A DNA stretch of 64,000 nucleotides from positions 89,127 through 153,126 of the forward strand of contig NZ_MSPQ01000013.1 in assembly GCF_001936475.1 (NCBI RefSeq), given 5' to 3'. Every line of letters starts with the position of its first letter. Positions within the stretch are counted from its first letter, which is position 1. The notes beneath the pieces are model-generated. The model was given only the letters and a program-made list of their open reading frames with translations, was not told the DNA's origin and searched no databases. Source of the DNA: Algoriphagus marinus. Its GTDB lineage: Bacteria; Bacteroidota; Bacteroidia; Cytophagales; Cyclobacteriaceae. Of this stretch, positions 8,666 through 17,919 are shown piece after piece. Made by a program: the position numbers and the translations under genes.

Positions 8666-9136
8666 TTAATATTCGCCGATAAAAGGCAGTTCTTGTTGCA
8701 TTGCATTTCGTATGGTATTGTGGATATAACTATCCACCTGCATAAATTTCGCTGCATCTAAAGCTGAAGTCGCTTTCTTGAATTTCTTATAATACTTAGC
8801 ATGAAGCTTACTAAGAGCTAAATCATTTTTTAGAGTAAGTGATGCCAAAAGATCGGCTTCTTCCTCTCCCATAGACTGGTAGCCCTCTAGGTAATCATTG
8901 ATTATTTTGATTCGCTCTCTTCCGATCACTTGTCGCTCTGACTCATATTCTTGGTAAACATTCCAGAAACTCTGTGAAACAGATTCTGGAAGATCCATGT
9001 AAGCATCGATGAGCATCTTTTTGTCTTTTCCAAAAGCAGCTTGAATGAGAGTAATTTCATCATCAATTGATTGGGCAATTGATGGGGCTAAACCGAAAGC
9101 GAAAAGCATAAGAGGTAAAAGAATGAGTTTTTTCAT
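8666..9136 (-). CDS. Secreted helical protein of unknown function
   Basis: I chose the ATG at 9136 (156 residues), because it starts a standard signal peptide (MKKLILLPLMLFAFGLAPSIAQ); a longer reading from 9166 adds ten residues that do not fit one. The mature part is predicted all-helical and charged: DDEITLIQAAFGKDKKML, VSQSFWNVYQEYESERQ, LHAKYYKKFKKATSALD. The size and helical pattern recall periplasmic Spy/CpxP-like chaperones, but no LTxxQ motif is present, so this is only a loose comparison. It heads the operon running to 7404. Confidence 0.65.
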   Translation of the reverse strand: MKKLILLPLMLFAFGLAPSIAQSIDDEITLIQAAFGKDKKMLIDAYMDLPESVSQSFWNVYQEYESERQVIGRERIKIINDYLEGYQSMGEEEADLLASLTLKNDLALSKLHAKYYKKFKKATSALDAAKFMQVDSYIHNTIRNAMQQELPFIGEY

Positions 9137-9174
9137 TTCGAAATAATAAATAATAACTTGATACAAATTGATCT

Positions 9175-9182
9175 CAAATATA
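9175..9182 (-). promoter_or_regulatory. Candidate -7 promoter element of the 9136-7404 operon
   Basis: The minus strand reads TATATTTG, an exact TAnnTTTG match, 38 bases before the ATG at 9136. It also argues against the longer start at 9166, which would lie at the predicted transcription start. No clear -33 box. Confidence 0.4.
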
Positions 9183-9311
9183 AAAATATGATCCGAGATT
9201 TGTTTTTTTTAAGACTTTGGAATTGCTCGATTTTGCTGAATTATCGCAATTTGAAACAAAAACAACTCCCGTATTAAAGAAAAATAAGGATAAAAAAGTC
9301 ATTCAAACTTC

Positions 9312-10508
9312 TTAGAAAGTCTCATTGATGTTCAGATAAAAACCTGAATTACCGTTTTGTCCAAAACCATAATCGGCTGTAATGGTCGTGCGATTTTCTT
9401 TATTAATCATTACTCTTAAGCCCAATCCATATCCCGGATTCAAATTGGTAAAAAGTTTTTCTTTGGTAGTTCTACTGCTGAAACTTGCTGCATTCAAGAA
9501 TACGGTTCCTCCAAAAGTCTCTTTATTTTTCTGGAGAGGAAATCGATACTCAGCCTCTGAATAAGCCATGCTTTCTCCCCGGAATCTCCCTTGTGCGTAA
9601 CCTCTTCCACCTCGCCCAAACATGTCGTATCCAATTGATGGAAGGCCCATGTAAGGTAAATTCCCAGAAACTAAGAAGTTTCCAAATCCCCATAAGGCGA
9701 TCAAGTGTCTTTTTCGCTTTTCACTCAGATTGAAATAATGCCGGTAATCAAGTAAGAGGGTAGAGGAAGATTGATCCGAACCTAGAAAGGAAGGATTGAC
9801 TTTATAGGAAATCAATGCGAAATTCTTCTCATAAGGAGAAACTGCCACATCCCGATTTTCCATAATTGCATTGAAAGTCAAGCCAGAAACCGTGTATTTA
9901 TCGGTATTAAATCCTAATTGCTGATTGTAATGATCATGAGAAAAATTCAATTCTGAAGGAATTTCTGAATCAATAAAGTTCTCGATTTTAGAGTAAACAT
10001 CTAAGTGATAACCGAGTCCTAAATAAAATTTAGAATCTCCAACCCGTTTTAAAACTGTCTCATAGAACCTCACCCAGCTGTAATCCATTTGTTGTTCTCC
10101 CCAATAAACGCCTGGCTGGTTTGGGTTTTCCATTGGCTCATTCGGACTGCTACCTCCAAGGCCGAAAGTTGGTTGTGAGGTAATGAAGTACCTCCAATCT
10201 CCCACTAGGATCCAGGAATCTTCATTTAAAAAAATATTACTTCTTGAACTAAAAATCCATTGTTTTTTAGTGGTATAAAGAAAATTCCCAACCAAATTAG
10301 AAAGGTGAGTAATGCTTGGGTCCCCCATTCGCCAAGTAGCTGAAGGGGCAATTCCAAATAACCAACCGTTTGCGGGATTGGATCCAATCGCGGGAAGAGG
10401 CACTACTTTAAACTGATTAAATTTATTAGGCTGGTAACTGATGGAATCCTGAGAAGAAGCTGAAAATGCAATCAAAATTAAACTAACTAGAAGTAAGATT
10501 CTTTTCAT
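9312..10508 (-). CDS. BamA/TamA-type outer-membrane barrel protein without POTRA domains
   Basis: A 398-residue protein with signal peptide (ending SASSQ) and a 16-stranded Omp85-like barrel. Family signs are the C-terminal half, with MFGRGGRGYAQGRFRG resembling the Omp85 RGF/RGY loop, YSEAEYRFPL, and the end GLGLRVMINKENRTTITADYGFG. There is no room for POTRA repeats, so this is a short surface-antigen type relative and not BamA itself. Such short members are frequent in Bacteroidota; substrate or cargo is unknown. It stands alone, divergent from nothing nearby, with 145 noncoding bases after its stop. Confidence 0.8.
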   Translation of the reverse strand: MKRILLLVSLILIAFSASSQDSISYQPNKFNQFKVVPLPAIGSNPANGWLFGIAPSATWRMGDPSITHLSNLVGNFLYTTKKQWIFSSRSNIFLNEDSWILVGDWRYFITSQPTFGLGGSSPNEPMENPNQPGVYWGEQQMDYSWVRFYETVLKRVGDSKFYLGLGYHLDVYSKIENFIDSEIPSELNFSHDHYNQQLGFNTDKYTVSGLTFNAIMENRDVAVSPYEKNFALISYKVNPSFLGSDQSSSTLLLDYRHYFNLSEKRKRHLIALWGFGNFLVSGNLPYMGLPSIGYDMFGRGGRGYAQGRFRGESMAYSEAEYRFPLQKNKETFGGTVFLNAASFSSRTTKEKLFTNLNPGYGLGLRVMINKENRTTITADYGFGQNGNSGFYLNINETF

Positions 10509-10687
10509 TTGGAGAGGTTTTGTTTTGAATTTTGATTGCTTAATTATTCCTTTTTCCAGTTAATTGGAACTGTTAGATGTATGGAGAATTTTTAAATTCC
10601 ATAGGCTATTTCCGTCTTTTTTAGCAATAATCAAATTTTGTCAAAAGATTAAAGTTGTAAACATGACCCATGTTTTCTATAAAATTT

Positions 10688-10721
10688 AAAAGGGGAAAAA
10701 GTAATTTCTTTTTCCCCTTTT
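10688..10721 (-). terminator. Terminator after the 10765 barrel gene
   Basis: A perfect 14-bp stem (10688-10701 with 10708-10721, AAAAGGGGAAAAAG and its complement) with a 6-base loop, 44 bases beyond the 10765 stop, ending in T-run on the minus strand. Confidence 0.8.
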
Positions 10722-10764
10722 GGTAATATTTGAAACTGTTTCATTGACTTGCAAATGCAGCTTT

Positions 10765-11418
10765 TTAATTAGGAATTCTAAAAACAAGTCCACCATCAAA
10801 GCCAAACTGGTACATAGAAGAATATGTGCTCAATCCTGCGCCTGTTCCTCCGGTTCCAAAGTAAAATCCTCCTCCAACAGATTGAACAGCCGAGAAAAGT
10901 GAGGCCTGCACTCTTAAGGCTACATTTTCTGCTAACCAAATATTTGTTCCTCCTCGAATATTCCATGCGAATTTGGTGGAATTTCTAGAGTTTCCATTAT
11001 CAGGATTATCTAAAGCAAATATTCCCATTCCCAAACCAGCACCAGCAAATGGTTCTATAGTTTCATTGACAGGGAAATACCTTGTACCATTCAACATGAT
11101 CCAATTTAAGGCAAGATCAAAATCGGTTTGTTGAAGCTGACCATTTAGAATTCCTCCATCCTGATAAATAGTAGGTGCATTGGTATCTTGTCGTAAATAT
11201 TGAATTTCAATTGCCCCTTTTGCAGGAATATGATATTCCAATCCTGCTCCCCATCGGAAGCCTCCCTTGATGGTTCCATCATAGAAAGACGTATTCGAAA
11301 AGTATGAGTCCACTCCATCATCAAAGACATAGCCACCGTAAGTGTTTAAGCGGATTTCCTGAGCCATAACCGCAGAGGAAATAACTGAAAGAAATAATAT
11401 TAATAATGATTTTTTCAT
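10765..11418 (-). CDS. Outer-membrane beta-barrel protein
   Basis: A 217-residue protein with signal peptide (ending SSAVMAQ) and alternating strands such as GGFRWGAGLEYHI, GAIEIQYLRQ, FDLALNWIMLNGTRYF and IEPFAGAGLGMGI. It ends in YQFGFDGGLVFRIPN, with an aromatic/hydrophobic last strand. The pattern fits small OmpA/OmpW-type eight-stranded barrels with unknown ligand. It has its own terminator and a 127-base upstream gap, so it appears monocistronic. Confidence 0.75.
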   Translation of the reverse strand: MKKSLLILFLSVISSAVMAQEIRLNTYGGYVFDDGVDSYFSNTSFYDGTIKGGFRWGAGLEYHIPAKGAIEIQYLRQDTNAPTIYQDGGILNGQLQQTDFDLALNWIMLNGTRYFPVNETIEPFAGAGLGMGIFALDNPDNGNSRNSTKFAWNIRGGTNIWLAENVALRVQASLFSAVQSVGGGFYFGTGGTGAGLSTYSSMYQFGFDGGLVFRIPN

Positions 11419-11545
11419 TTTTTTGTGAGTTAAATGGAAAGCAAAATAGAATTTATTTTTCCCTTTGGGGAGTTAATATTAATTGAGTTTTGGTGTTTTA
11501 TTACTTTTAAATCTCTGATAATTTTGGATAAACTAGAAAATAAAA

Positions 11546-12571
11546 CTATTCTTTTGGATAGATCTTTTTCCAATCATTTTTCATATCTACAATGGTCCAA
11601 CCATTTTCAGTAGCATAGTCCCATCCTTTATCAAATCCACCAATTGGAGAACCTCGATCATAGGCCCACTCCCTGTCAGCATCTGTATGATGCACGTAGA
11701 CTTGTAATGATTTACCTTCAGTCCCTGCTGAATATTGAAGCATTTGTAAATCTCCATCTGAATTTCCAAAAGCAGCAATAGGTCTTTTCCCAATATATTG
11801 ATGTATTCCAACTGGTTTACCATCCTTGTCATCGATAAAATCTAGTTCAGGCAGTTTGATTATAGTTCCCTTGCCGTCCACCATTTCAAATTTTGATTTA
11901 ATGGAACTACCTATGACTTGCTCAGATGGGATTCCATATACTTCCTGACTCCAAGGCCGCATAAAATCAATTCCACCTCCTGAAACAATAAAAGTCTTAA
12001 AGCCATTTGCCCTTAAATAGTCTAAAACTTCGAGCATAGGCTGATAGACCATTTCTTTATAAAGCAGATTGGTTTTTGGATGTCTTGCTGAGTTAATCCA
12101 ATCAAGGACTTCGGTATTAAATTCATCTTCAGTCATTCCTGAGTGAGTGACCATTACTAATTTTAGCAATCCGTGTTCTCCAAAAGAGAATACCTTTTCC
12201 ACATCTCCTGCAATTGCAGCTGCTAAAAGAGGATCCTTGGACCATTCAGGATGGTCGGGAGACATGGCCTTTATTCTATCTAATGAAAATTGTAACTGAA
12301 AATAGAAGGGTTGTTCGGACCAAAGGCAGCCATCATTGTCAAAGGTTGCGATTCGGTCAGCTGGAGCTACAAAGTCCGGATTACCCTCAGTGGTGGTCGC
12401 AGCTACAAAATCAAGGATAGATTGCTTGGATATTCCCTCATTCCAAGAAGGAAGTGGGTCCGATACTACAGACTCAGTAGTACTTGAGCTTTCATCTGCA
12501 GAGTTTGGGGATTCACACGAAGTGAAAATGATACTACTTATAAAAAGAAAAAGAATGAATTTCGTTTTCAT
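11546..12571 (-). CDS. HAD-superfamily phosphatase lipoprotein
   Basis: A 341-residue protein with lipobox FTSC (Cys19) and a Ser/Glu-rich linker (about 20-42), so it is anchored outside the inner membrane. The HAD motifs are in order: motif I RIATFDNDGCLW (nucleophile Asp and Asp+2 in DND), motif II TFIVSGGG, and motif IV AAFGNSDGDLQML with the acidic pair. A phosphoserine-phosphatase-like helical cap lies between motifs I and II. Such secreted HAD enzymes could release phosphate from extracellular organophosphates, but the substrate is not evident. It lies downstream of the sulfatase gene on the same strand, with a terminator between them. Confidence 0.85.
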   Translation of the reverse strand: MKTKFILFLFISSIIFTSCESPNSADESSSTTESVVSDPLPSWNEGISKQSILDFVAATTTEGNPDFVAPADRIATFDNDGCLWSEQPFYFQLQFSLDRIKAMSPDHPEWSKDPLLAAAIAGDVEKVFSFGEHGLLKLVMVTHSGMTEDEFNTEVLDWINSARHPKTNLLYKEMVYQPMLEVLDYLRANGFKTFIVSGGGIDFMRPWSQEVYGIPSEQVIGSSIKSKFEMVDGKGTIIKLPELDFIDDKDGKPVGIHQYIGKRPIAAFGNSDGDLQMLQYSAGTEGKSLQVYVHHTDADREWAYDRGSPIGGFDKGWDYATENGWTIVDMKNDWKKIYPKE

Positions 12572-12591
12572 AGCTAATCTAGTTTACTAGG

Positions 12592-12624
12592 AAAAAAACC
12601 GGTTCGTTCTGAACCGGTTTTTTT
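12592..12624 (-). terminator. Terminator after the sulfatase gene
   Basis: A perfect 14-bp stem (12592-12605 with 12611-12624, AACCGGTTC core) with a 5-base loop and long T-run on the minus strand, directly past the sulfatase stop and before the HAD gene. Confidence 0.9.
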
Positions 12625-12629
12625 TAATT

Positions 12630-14192
12630 TTATTGATTTTGTCCTTTAGACATGTTTTCTATTTGTTTCTGAACTTTCCCTAAGCTCCAGTCACCAGCAG
12701 TCTGGCTAGGTGGATATTCCTGGAAAGTGGAGAGGAAGTTGAAGGCATATCCTTGGATCGATGTCAAAATATAAGCTCTGTCTATGTACCAATCATAATA
12801 GGTATTTGAGCCATATAATGCTTTCTCGAAAGGATCTCTTCGTAGATTCATCAAATAAGGAGCTCTAAGTTCTACGAATGGCTCTAACCAGATTTGAAGA
12901 TGGCTTGCTCGGTTCTCTAAGAACATTGCTTTCCAATCTAAATAACGCAAAGCGGCTATAGATCCTGCATCATCCACGTATACAAATCCTTTTCTAGGTG
13001 ACTCAGCGACTTTTCCAGTTAAGTAATCCAATTGATTAACTCCATCAATGTAGTTTTTGTAGGTTCGGCCTCCCATAGTGACTCCTTTCATGATTTTGCT
13101 TTTCACGTCAGGATCTCCAGCGATTGCTGCAAAAGTTGGCAACCAATCCTCATGTGATACTATTCCGTTCAAAGTAGTTCCAGCAGGGAATTTACCTGGC
13201 CATTTAACAAAGGCAGGAACTCTGAAAGCACCTTCCCAGCTACTGTTTTTCTCTCCATGGAAAGGAGTAGTTCCAGCGTCAGGCCAAGTGTTATAGTGTG
13301 GGCCATTATCTGTAGAATACATGACAACAGTATTGTCGGCAATACCTAGCTCATCTAATAATGCAAGGAGCTCGCCTACATGCATGTCGTGCTCAACCAT
13401 TCCGTCACCATACTCATCTTGACCAGAGATTCCACGATGCTCTTCTTTCACGTGTGTTCTAAAGTGCATTCTGGTACCATTCCACCAAGTGAAGAAAGGC
13501 TTTCCTGCGGCTACCTGCTTTTTGATAAATTCTTTTGCGGCTGCTACTGACTCATCATCGATAGTCTCCATTCGCTTTTTGGTCAAAGCACCGGTGTCTT
13601 CGATTTTCTGTCCTCCTTTTCCATCGGCCCAAGAGTGAATAACACCTCTTGGTCCATAGACATCTTGGAACTTCTTACCATTTGCTAAGATCATGTCTGT
13701 TGGATAATCCTCATTCTCTGGCTCTTCTTCAGCATTGAGGTGATAAAGATTTCCAAAAAACTCATCAAATCCATGATTGGTTGGCAAGTGCTCGTCCCGA
13801 TCTCCTTGGTGATTTTTCCCAAATTGTCCAGTAGCATAGCCCATGCTTTTTAATACTGTAGCCATGGTGATATCCGTAGTCTGCCATCCTTCTTTTGCTC
13901 CTGGCATTCCTACTTTAGTCATACCTGTTCTCACGGGTACATTTCCTCCAATAAAAGCTGCTCTACCTGCAGTACAAGACTGCTGTGCGTAATAATCAGT
14001 AAATGCCACTCCCTCTCTTGCGATTCTGTCAATATTTGGAGTTCTATATCCCATCATACCACGGTTGTTGTGGCTGATGTTCCAAGTCCCAATATCATCG
14101 CCCCAAATGACAAGAATATTTGGTTTTTTCTCCTGAGCATAACTTGCTACACTTAGGTATGCTCCCAAAAGCATTAAAAGTAATTTCTTCAT
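12630..14192 (-). CDS. Secreted type I sulfatase (arylsulfatase family)
   Basis: Hydrolyses sulfate esters in the periplasm. The 520-residue protein has a signal peptide (cut after SYAQ), the metal-binding VIWGDDIG (D32, D33), and the formylglycine motif CTAGR at C73-R77. There Ala replaces the common Pro, which the family tolerates. The cysteine must be oxidised to formylglycine by FGE or anSME, encoded elsewhere. Further sulfatase parts are GYATGQFGKNHQGD, the STDNGPHYNTWPD metal site and the HGEKNSSWEGAFRVP region. Full length for the AtsA-type. The substrate cannot be read from sequence, but sulfatases in marine Bacteroidota commonly act on algal polysaccharides. No SusCD or glycoside hydrolase is nearby. 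Confidence 0.92.
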   Translation of the reverse strand: MKKLLLMLLGAYLSVASYAQEKKPNILVIWGDDIGTWNISHNNRGMMGYRTPNIDRIAREGVAFTDYYAQQSCTAGRAAFIGGNVPVRTGMTKVGMPGAKEGWQTTDITMATVLKSMGYATGQFGKNHQGDRDEHLPTNHGFDEFFGNLYHLNAEEEPENEDYPTDMILANGKKFQDVYGPRGVIHSWADGKGGQKIEDTGALTKKRMETIDDESVAAAKEFIKKQVAAGKPFFTWWNGTRMHFRTHVKEEHRGISGQDEYGDGMVEHDMHVGELLALLDELGIADNTVVMYSTDNGPHYNTWPDAGTTPFHGEKNSSWEGAFRVPAFVKWPGKFPAGTTLNGIVSHEDWLPTFAAIAGDPDVKSKIMKGVTMGGRTYKNYIDGVNQLDYLTGKVAESPRKGFVYVDDAGSIAALRYLDWKAMFLENRASHLQIWLEPFVELRAPYLMNLRRDPFEKALYGSNTYYDWYIDRAYILTSIQGYAFNFLSTFQEYPPSQTAGDWSLGKVQKQIENMSKGQNQ

Positions 14193-14318
14193 AAAATGAA
14201 TAGAATTAAGATTGAAATTGAATGTTGCAGATTAAATTTAAAAAAAGTCATTCAAAAAGCCTAACAAGGGTATTTTACCTTGCTAACAATCGATGAATTG
14301 ACACATTAAGGTCAAATT

Positions 14319-15503
14319 CTAAGCTATATTCAGCTGATTTTTGTATTGGGATGGCGTCATTCCTTTATATTTCTTAAAGGAATTAATGAATGAATTTCTA
14401 TTGTTGAATCCGCATAGATCAGCGATTCCCTCAAAAGTTTTTTGCTCCAAATACCCATTTTCAATCATTCTTATACTTTCATCAACACGTTCTTTATTGA
14501 TCAAATCTGAAAAGGAGCAGTTTAGATATTTATTAATGTAGATAGTTAAAAGGTAGCTAGGTATTTCAGTGTCTTTTGCAAGATCAGCCAAGGAATACCC
14601 TTTGATTAGAAAGACCTTTTCTTCTTTCAACGATTTGTGTATTTTTTTCTTTAGTTCTTGGATCTTTTCGGTACTCAGTACATGCTTTTCTAAGTTTTCA
14701 TCCACTTCATTTTGTTCGTTTACAATAAATTCGAACTCATCCAATCCATATAGGATTTTTGGGAAGAAAAGCAAAGCTACTCCTGCAAAAATGGTGATCA
14801 ACGCTACTGAAAAGTGGATCAAATCGAATGCTAATTGAGGATCACCTTTAATTCCAATTAGAAAATAGGGGAGAAATGAAAATAGCCATAAAAATAAATA
14901 AAGTGTAATCCATTTTTGCCAGATAGAACCGAACTGGTTTTTAGTTTTTAGAAAATGCTTCCTGTTTTTATAGACAATTCTACTAGAAAGTATCCAATAG
15001 AAAGCTAACAATATTGTCCTAAAAATTCCGTGAAAGTTTGAAGGGAAAAATCTTGATTGATTGAAATTGGTAAACTTAGCTGGATCATCAATTTCGCTTA
15101 GAATTAATCCTAGTTTGTCAGAAGAACTTAAAAAGTAAATTGGCCAGAAATCAATCAAAAAAACCAGGAACGGAATCAAATGAATCAGATCTTTATATGA
15201 AAGTGAGTTTTGATAAACTACATTTCTAATATAAATGTAGAGCAATGGTCCAATCAATAGTCCAGTAAAATTTCCAGTTCTATATAACTCCGGAAAATTG
15301 ACCAACATTCCAGAGGAAATTAGACTTGCTAGAAAAAGAGAATAGGTCGTAAAAAAAATATTGAACCCAAGTAAAATATTTGTTTTTTCTTTTTTAATAC
15401 CAAAAATAAAGAGCACCAAACTTACCTCAATACCGATGATTATGGAGACAAAATAACAGAGCTCCTTGAAGTTTAAAAGTATATCCATAATTCTATTAGA
15501 CAT
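14319..15503 (-). CDS. Membrane-anchored AraC-family transcriptional regulator
   Basis: An N-terminal multi-pass membrane region (about seven hydrophobic segments, such as CYFVSIIIGIEVSLVLFIFG, LLIGPLLYIYI and LIPFLVFLIDFWPIYFL) is joined to a C-terminal AraC DNA-binding domain. The helix-turn-helix pair is visible in SLADLAKDTEIPSYLLTIYINKY and FEGIADLCGFNNRNSFINSFKKYKGMTPSQY, the standard AraC ending. This 7TM-AraC architecture is common in Bacteroidota and senses an unknown signal in the membrane. An apparent longer reading from 15560 would run through the neighbouring terminator, so I start at ATG 15503; ATG 15488 is also possible. Target genes are unknown, perhaps the flanking sulfatase or the outer-membrane operon. 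Confidence 0.85.
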   Translation of the reverse strand: MSNRIMDILLNFKELCYFVSIIIGIEVSLVLFIFGIKKEKTNILLGFNIFFTTYSLFLASLISSGMLVNFPELYRTGNFTGLLIGPLLYIYIRNVVYQNSLSYKDLIHLIPFLVFLIDFWPIYFLSSSDKLGLILSEIDDPAKFTNFNQSRFFPSNFHGIFRTILLAFYWILSSRIVYKNRKHFLKTKNQFGSIWQKWITLYLFLWLFSFLPYFLIGIKGDPQLAFDLIHFSVALITIFAGVALLFFPKILYGLDEFEFIVNEQNEVDENLEKHVLSTEKIQELKKKIHKSLKEEKVFLIKGYSLADLAKDTEIPSYLLTIYINKYLNCSFSDLINKERVDESIRMIENGYLEQKTFEGIADLCGFNNRNSFINSFKKYKGMTPSQYKNQLNIA

Positions 15504-15517
15504 CCAAAGATAGAAAT

Positions 15518-15553
15518 AAAAAAAACCTGTCGTTAAAACAACAGGTTTTTCTC
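15518..15553 (-). terminator. Terminator of the outer-membrane operon
   Basis: An inverted repeat (AAAAACCTGT at 15521-15530 with ACAGGTTTTT at 15541-15550) has a 10-base loop, A- and T-runs, and lies 20 bases past the OmpA-family stop. Confidence 0.8.
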
Positions 15554-15572
15554 CTTCCACTATTTCTTTTAC

Positions 15573-17915
15573 TTATTCGTTGATAATGCGAATTTCCACT
15601 TTTCGATCTTTTTCTTCCGCCCCTTTGTTTTTTCCCCGTACGATTAGACCCCCATCACCTGTCTTGATTCTTTCGACAGGAATTTGGTAAGTTTCTATGA
15701 GAATCTTTTTGACTGACTCCACTCGTTTTTCAGAAAGGGTTAAGTTATATGCAATAGAACCGGTATTATCAGCAAAACCGACAAGTTCCAAAAACTTGTC
15801 TGGATTTCTATCGAGGAGTTCTTTGATAGGAATTAATTTTGCTATTTCAGATTCAGAAAGGGTGGCTTTATTTGTTTCGAAATAAACCTCAATTTTGGCT
15901 TGACTCATTAGAACTTGAATTTCATTCTCTACAAATAGTGTATCAGTTCTATATACAGTGTCAATTCTGATTTCAGGCTGAGTCAAGACGGGTACCACAG
16001 CCGTAGTATTTAACTTGACAGAATCAGAAGCACTCACATTCAGAGAGTCAGAAGCAATGATTTCTGGTGTTACTATTTCGGTTGAATCTACCTTAGTTTC
16101 TTTTTTATCACTTACAATTGCAGAAGTTACAGCTGCTGTCCCGCCGATTAATAGGGCGTCCTTCAGTAACTCATTATTTTTCTCTGCTGTTTTACTATCA
16201 ACCCCTTCCTGCTTAATTGTGATTTCTTGTGGATCTGCCTGAGTAGCTTTTCCTTTTGGTTCATCTTCTGAGACTTGAAATCTATTTGCAAAAGCCATGA
16301 TCATCGCTGAATCACGTTTCGCTTGGGCTTGGATCATTTCTGACCTGAATTTTTCCATTTCAGCCTCGAGTTCTTTTCTACTTATTGACCCATCATTAGC
16401 TACCGATCTACTCATTGCAGTTGTTTGTTGATTTGCTGAATCTAGCTTTAGAACTGCTTGAGAATTTGCGCCATATAAAATCCGACTTACTTGACCGGGG
16501 TAAATGATTAATTCACGCATTAAACCAGCAGAATCAATTGTAGAATCAGCGACTGTAAACTGCTTTGATTCTTGGATTAAAGAATCTAGCTTAAATTTAT
16601 TTCCACTGCTCAGAGAGTTTAAACTCGTTATTTTCCCTTGAATCAGTGATTTTTCACTTTCCATCACCTCAAGTCTTGTAGCCAGAATAGATTCAGATAC
16701 CAAAGTATCTTTTTGTGCTAAGTCTATTGCTTCGTCAATCGAACTTAATTCGGTCTCTGCCACTTTAATTTCAGAGATCAACACTTGCTCTTGAAGGCTT
16801 AATGAGTCAATTAGCGATTGATTTTTAGCTTGTTGAATTGAATCTAGTGGTGCTTTCGACCCTGCTTTTGTTTCACTTCCGGGAAGCTGGATCACAGTAA
16901 AATAATTATTTGTAGTGCCTGCCTCATTTCCAAGCCTTTCTTTGATTTCTTCTTGTTCAAGTTGCTTTTGGGAAAGCTCTGTAGGAACATAAGTGTATCG
17001 TTGTGTTATTACCGGAGGTTTAAAGGCTTCCTTATTAGCTCCAAAACTAAACTTGATACCCATACCGTGATAGATGTACCAATCCCTCTTTCCATCATTA
17101 AATCCTCTATTAGGATTCTCCGCACTCACAATATTTGTTCCTGGCTTTGCAGCATATTCTTGAAAATCATTGTCATAAGTTACTCGGTATTCTCCTGATA
17201 CATCATCTAAATAATCTGTAGCGGCTCTTTTAAAATCAGACTGGGCAAAGAATTCTATTGATTTAGTGATTCTGAATCGCACTCCTAATCCTAGATTAGC
17301 ATAAAGCGTGGTCCGATTATATCCATCCATTCGCTCAGTCCCCAAAGAAGTTAGAGAAGTCTCAAAATTTCCGTCTGGGATTGTATTCTGATTGGTGTAA
17401 TCATAGCGATTTCCATTAGCATCCAATAAGTCTCCCGAAACATCAAAAGTCTGAACCCCGAGACCTAAAGTAAGGTAGGGAGCAAAAAATGATTTCCCCG
17501 AAAGAAGCCAGTTGTTATCTGGTTTGAACACAAATGAAAGACCGGCATCGTAGAGGTTGGTTTGAAAATTTAATGCACGATCAAAACTCGAACTTTCTAT
17601 CAAAAGAGTTCCATCATTTTGGACGAAACGATCTCCCGATCCAAATTGATAACTACCTGCTGTCAACATAAGACCTACAGAATTGCCCAGAGCGTATTCA
17701 AGCGAGGCTTGATAAGAGAACTGTTCTGAATAAGTCTTGTAGTGGGTATAGAGTTTCGGTATGTTTTTAAACTCTCTCAAGGGCATTGGTCTTATATCTC
17801 CTATATAATTTGTAGTACCCATGCTAAGTCCAAACCTCCATTTATTTCCATGAAGCTGTGCATGAGCTGAGCATGTGATTAAAAGAACTAGAATACTGGT
17901 AAGTAGCTTTTTCAT
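15573..17915 (-). CDS. OmpA-family protein with N-terminal barrel and long stalk
   Basis: From ATG 17915 the protein has 780 residues; an upstream ATG at 17936 would overlap the previous gene by 17 bases, and the signal peptide begins at MKKLLTSILVLL. Layout: an outer-membrane barrel region (about 20-300, GNKWRFGLSMGTTNYIGD, FAPYLTLGLGVQTFD), then a long charged helical stalk (about 310-560), then a short hydrophobic patch LLIGGTAAVTSAIVS, and the C-terminal OmpA peptidoglycan-binding domain (IEVYFETNKATLSESE, LVGFADNTGS, NLTLSEKRVESVKK, ending DRKVEIRIINE). It likely links the outer membrane to peptidoglycan. It is the last gene of a three-gene operon, four bases after the 17920 gene. Confidence 0.85.
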   Translation of the reverse strand: MKKLLTSILVLLITCSAHAQLHGNKWRFGLSMGTTNYIGDIRPMPLREFKNIPKLYTHYKTYSEQFSYQASLEYALGNSVGLMLTAGSYQFGSGDRFVQNDGTLLIESSSFDRALNFQTNLYDAGLSFVFKPDNNWLLSGKSFFAPYLTLGLGVQTFDVSGDLLDANGNRYDYTNQNTIPDGNFETSLTSLGTERMDGYNRTTLYANLGLGVRFRITKSIEFFAQSDFKRAATDYLDDVSGEYRVTYDNDFQEYAAKPGTNIVSAENPNRGFNDGKRDWYIYHGMGIKFSFGANKEAFKPPVITQRYTYVPTELSQKQLEQEEIKERLGNEAGTTNNYFTVIQLPGSETKAGSKAPLDSIQQAKNQSLIDSLSLQEQVLISEIKVAETELSSIDEAIDLAQKDTLVSESILATRLEVMESEKSLIQGKITSLNSLSSGNKFKLDSLIQESKQFTVADSTIDSAGLMRELIIYPGQVSRILYGANSQAVLKLDSANQQTTAMSRSVANDGSISRKELEAEMEKFRSEMIQAQAKRDSAMIMAFANRFQVSEDEPKGKATQADPQEITIKQEGVDSKTAEKNNELLKDALLIGGTAAVTSAIVSDKKETKVDSTEIVTPEIIASDSLNVSASDSVKLNTTAVVPVLTQPEIRIDTVYRTDTLFVENEIQVLMSQAKIEVYFETNKATLSESEIAKLIPIKELLDRNPDKFLELVGFADNTGSIAYNLTLSEKRVESVKKILIETYQIPVERIKTGDGGLIVRGKNKGAEEKDRKVEIRIINE

Positions 17916-17919
17916 ATTC

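Noticed and set aside
15504..15560. Longer AraC start at 15560
   Set aside because: The extra codons read through the terminator of the outer-membrane operon, so the start was moved to 15503.
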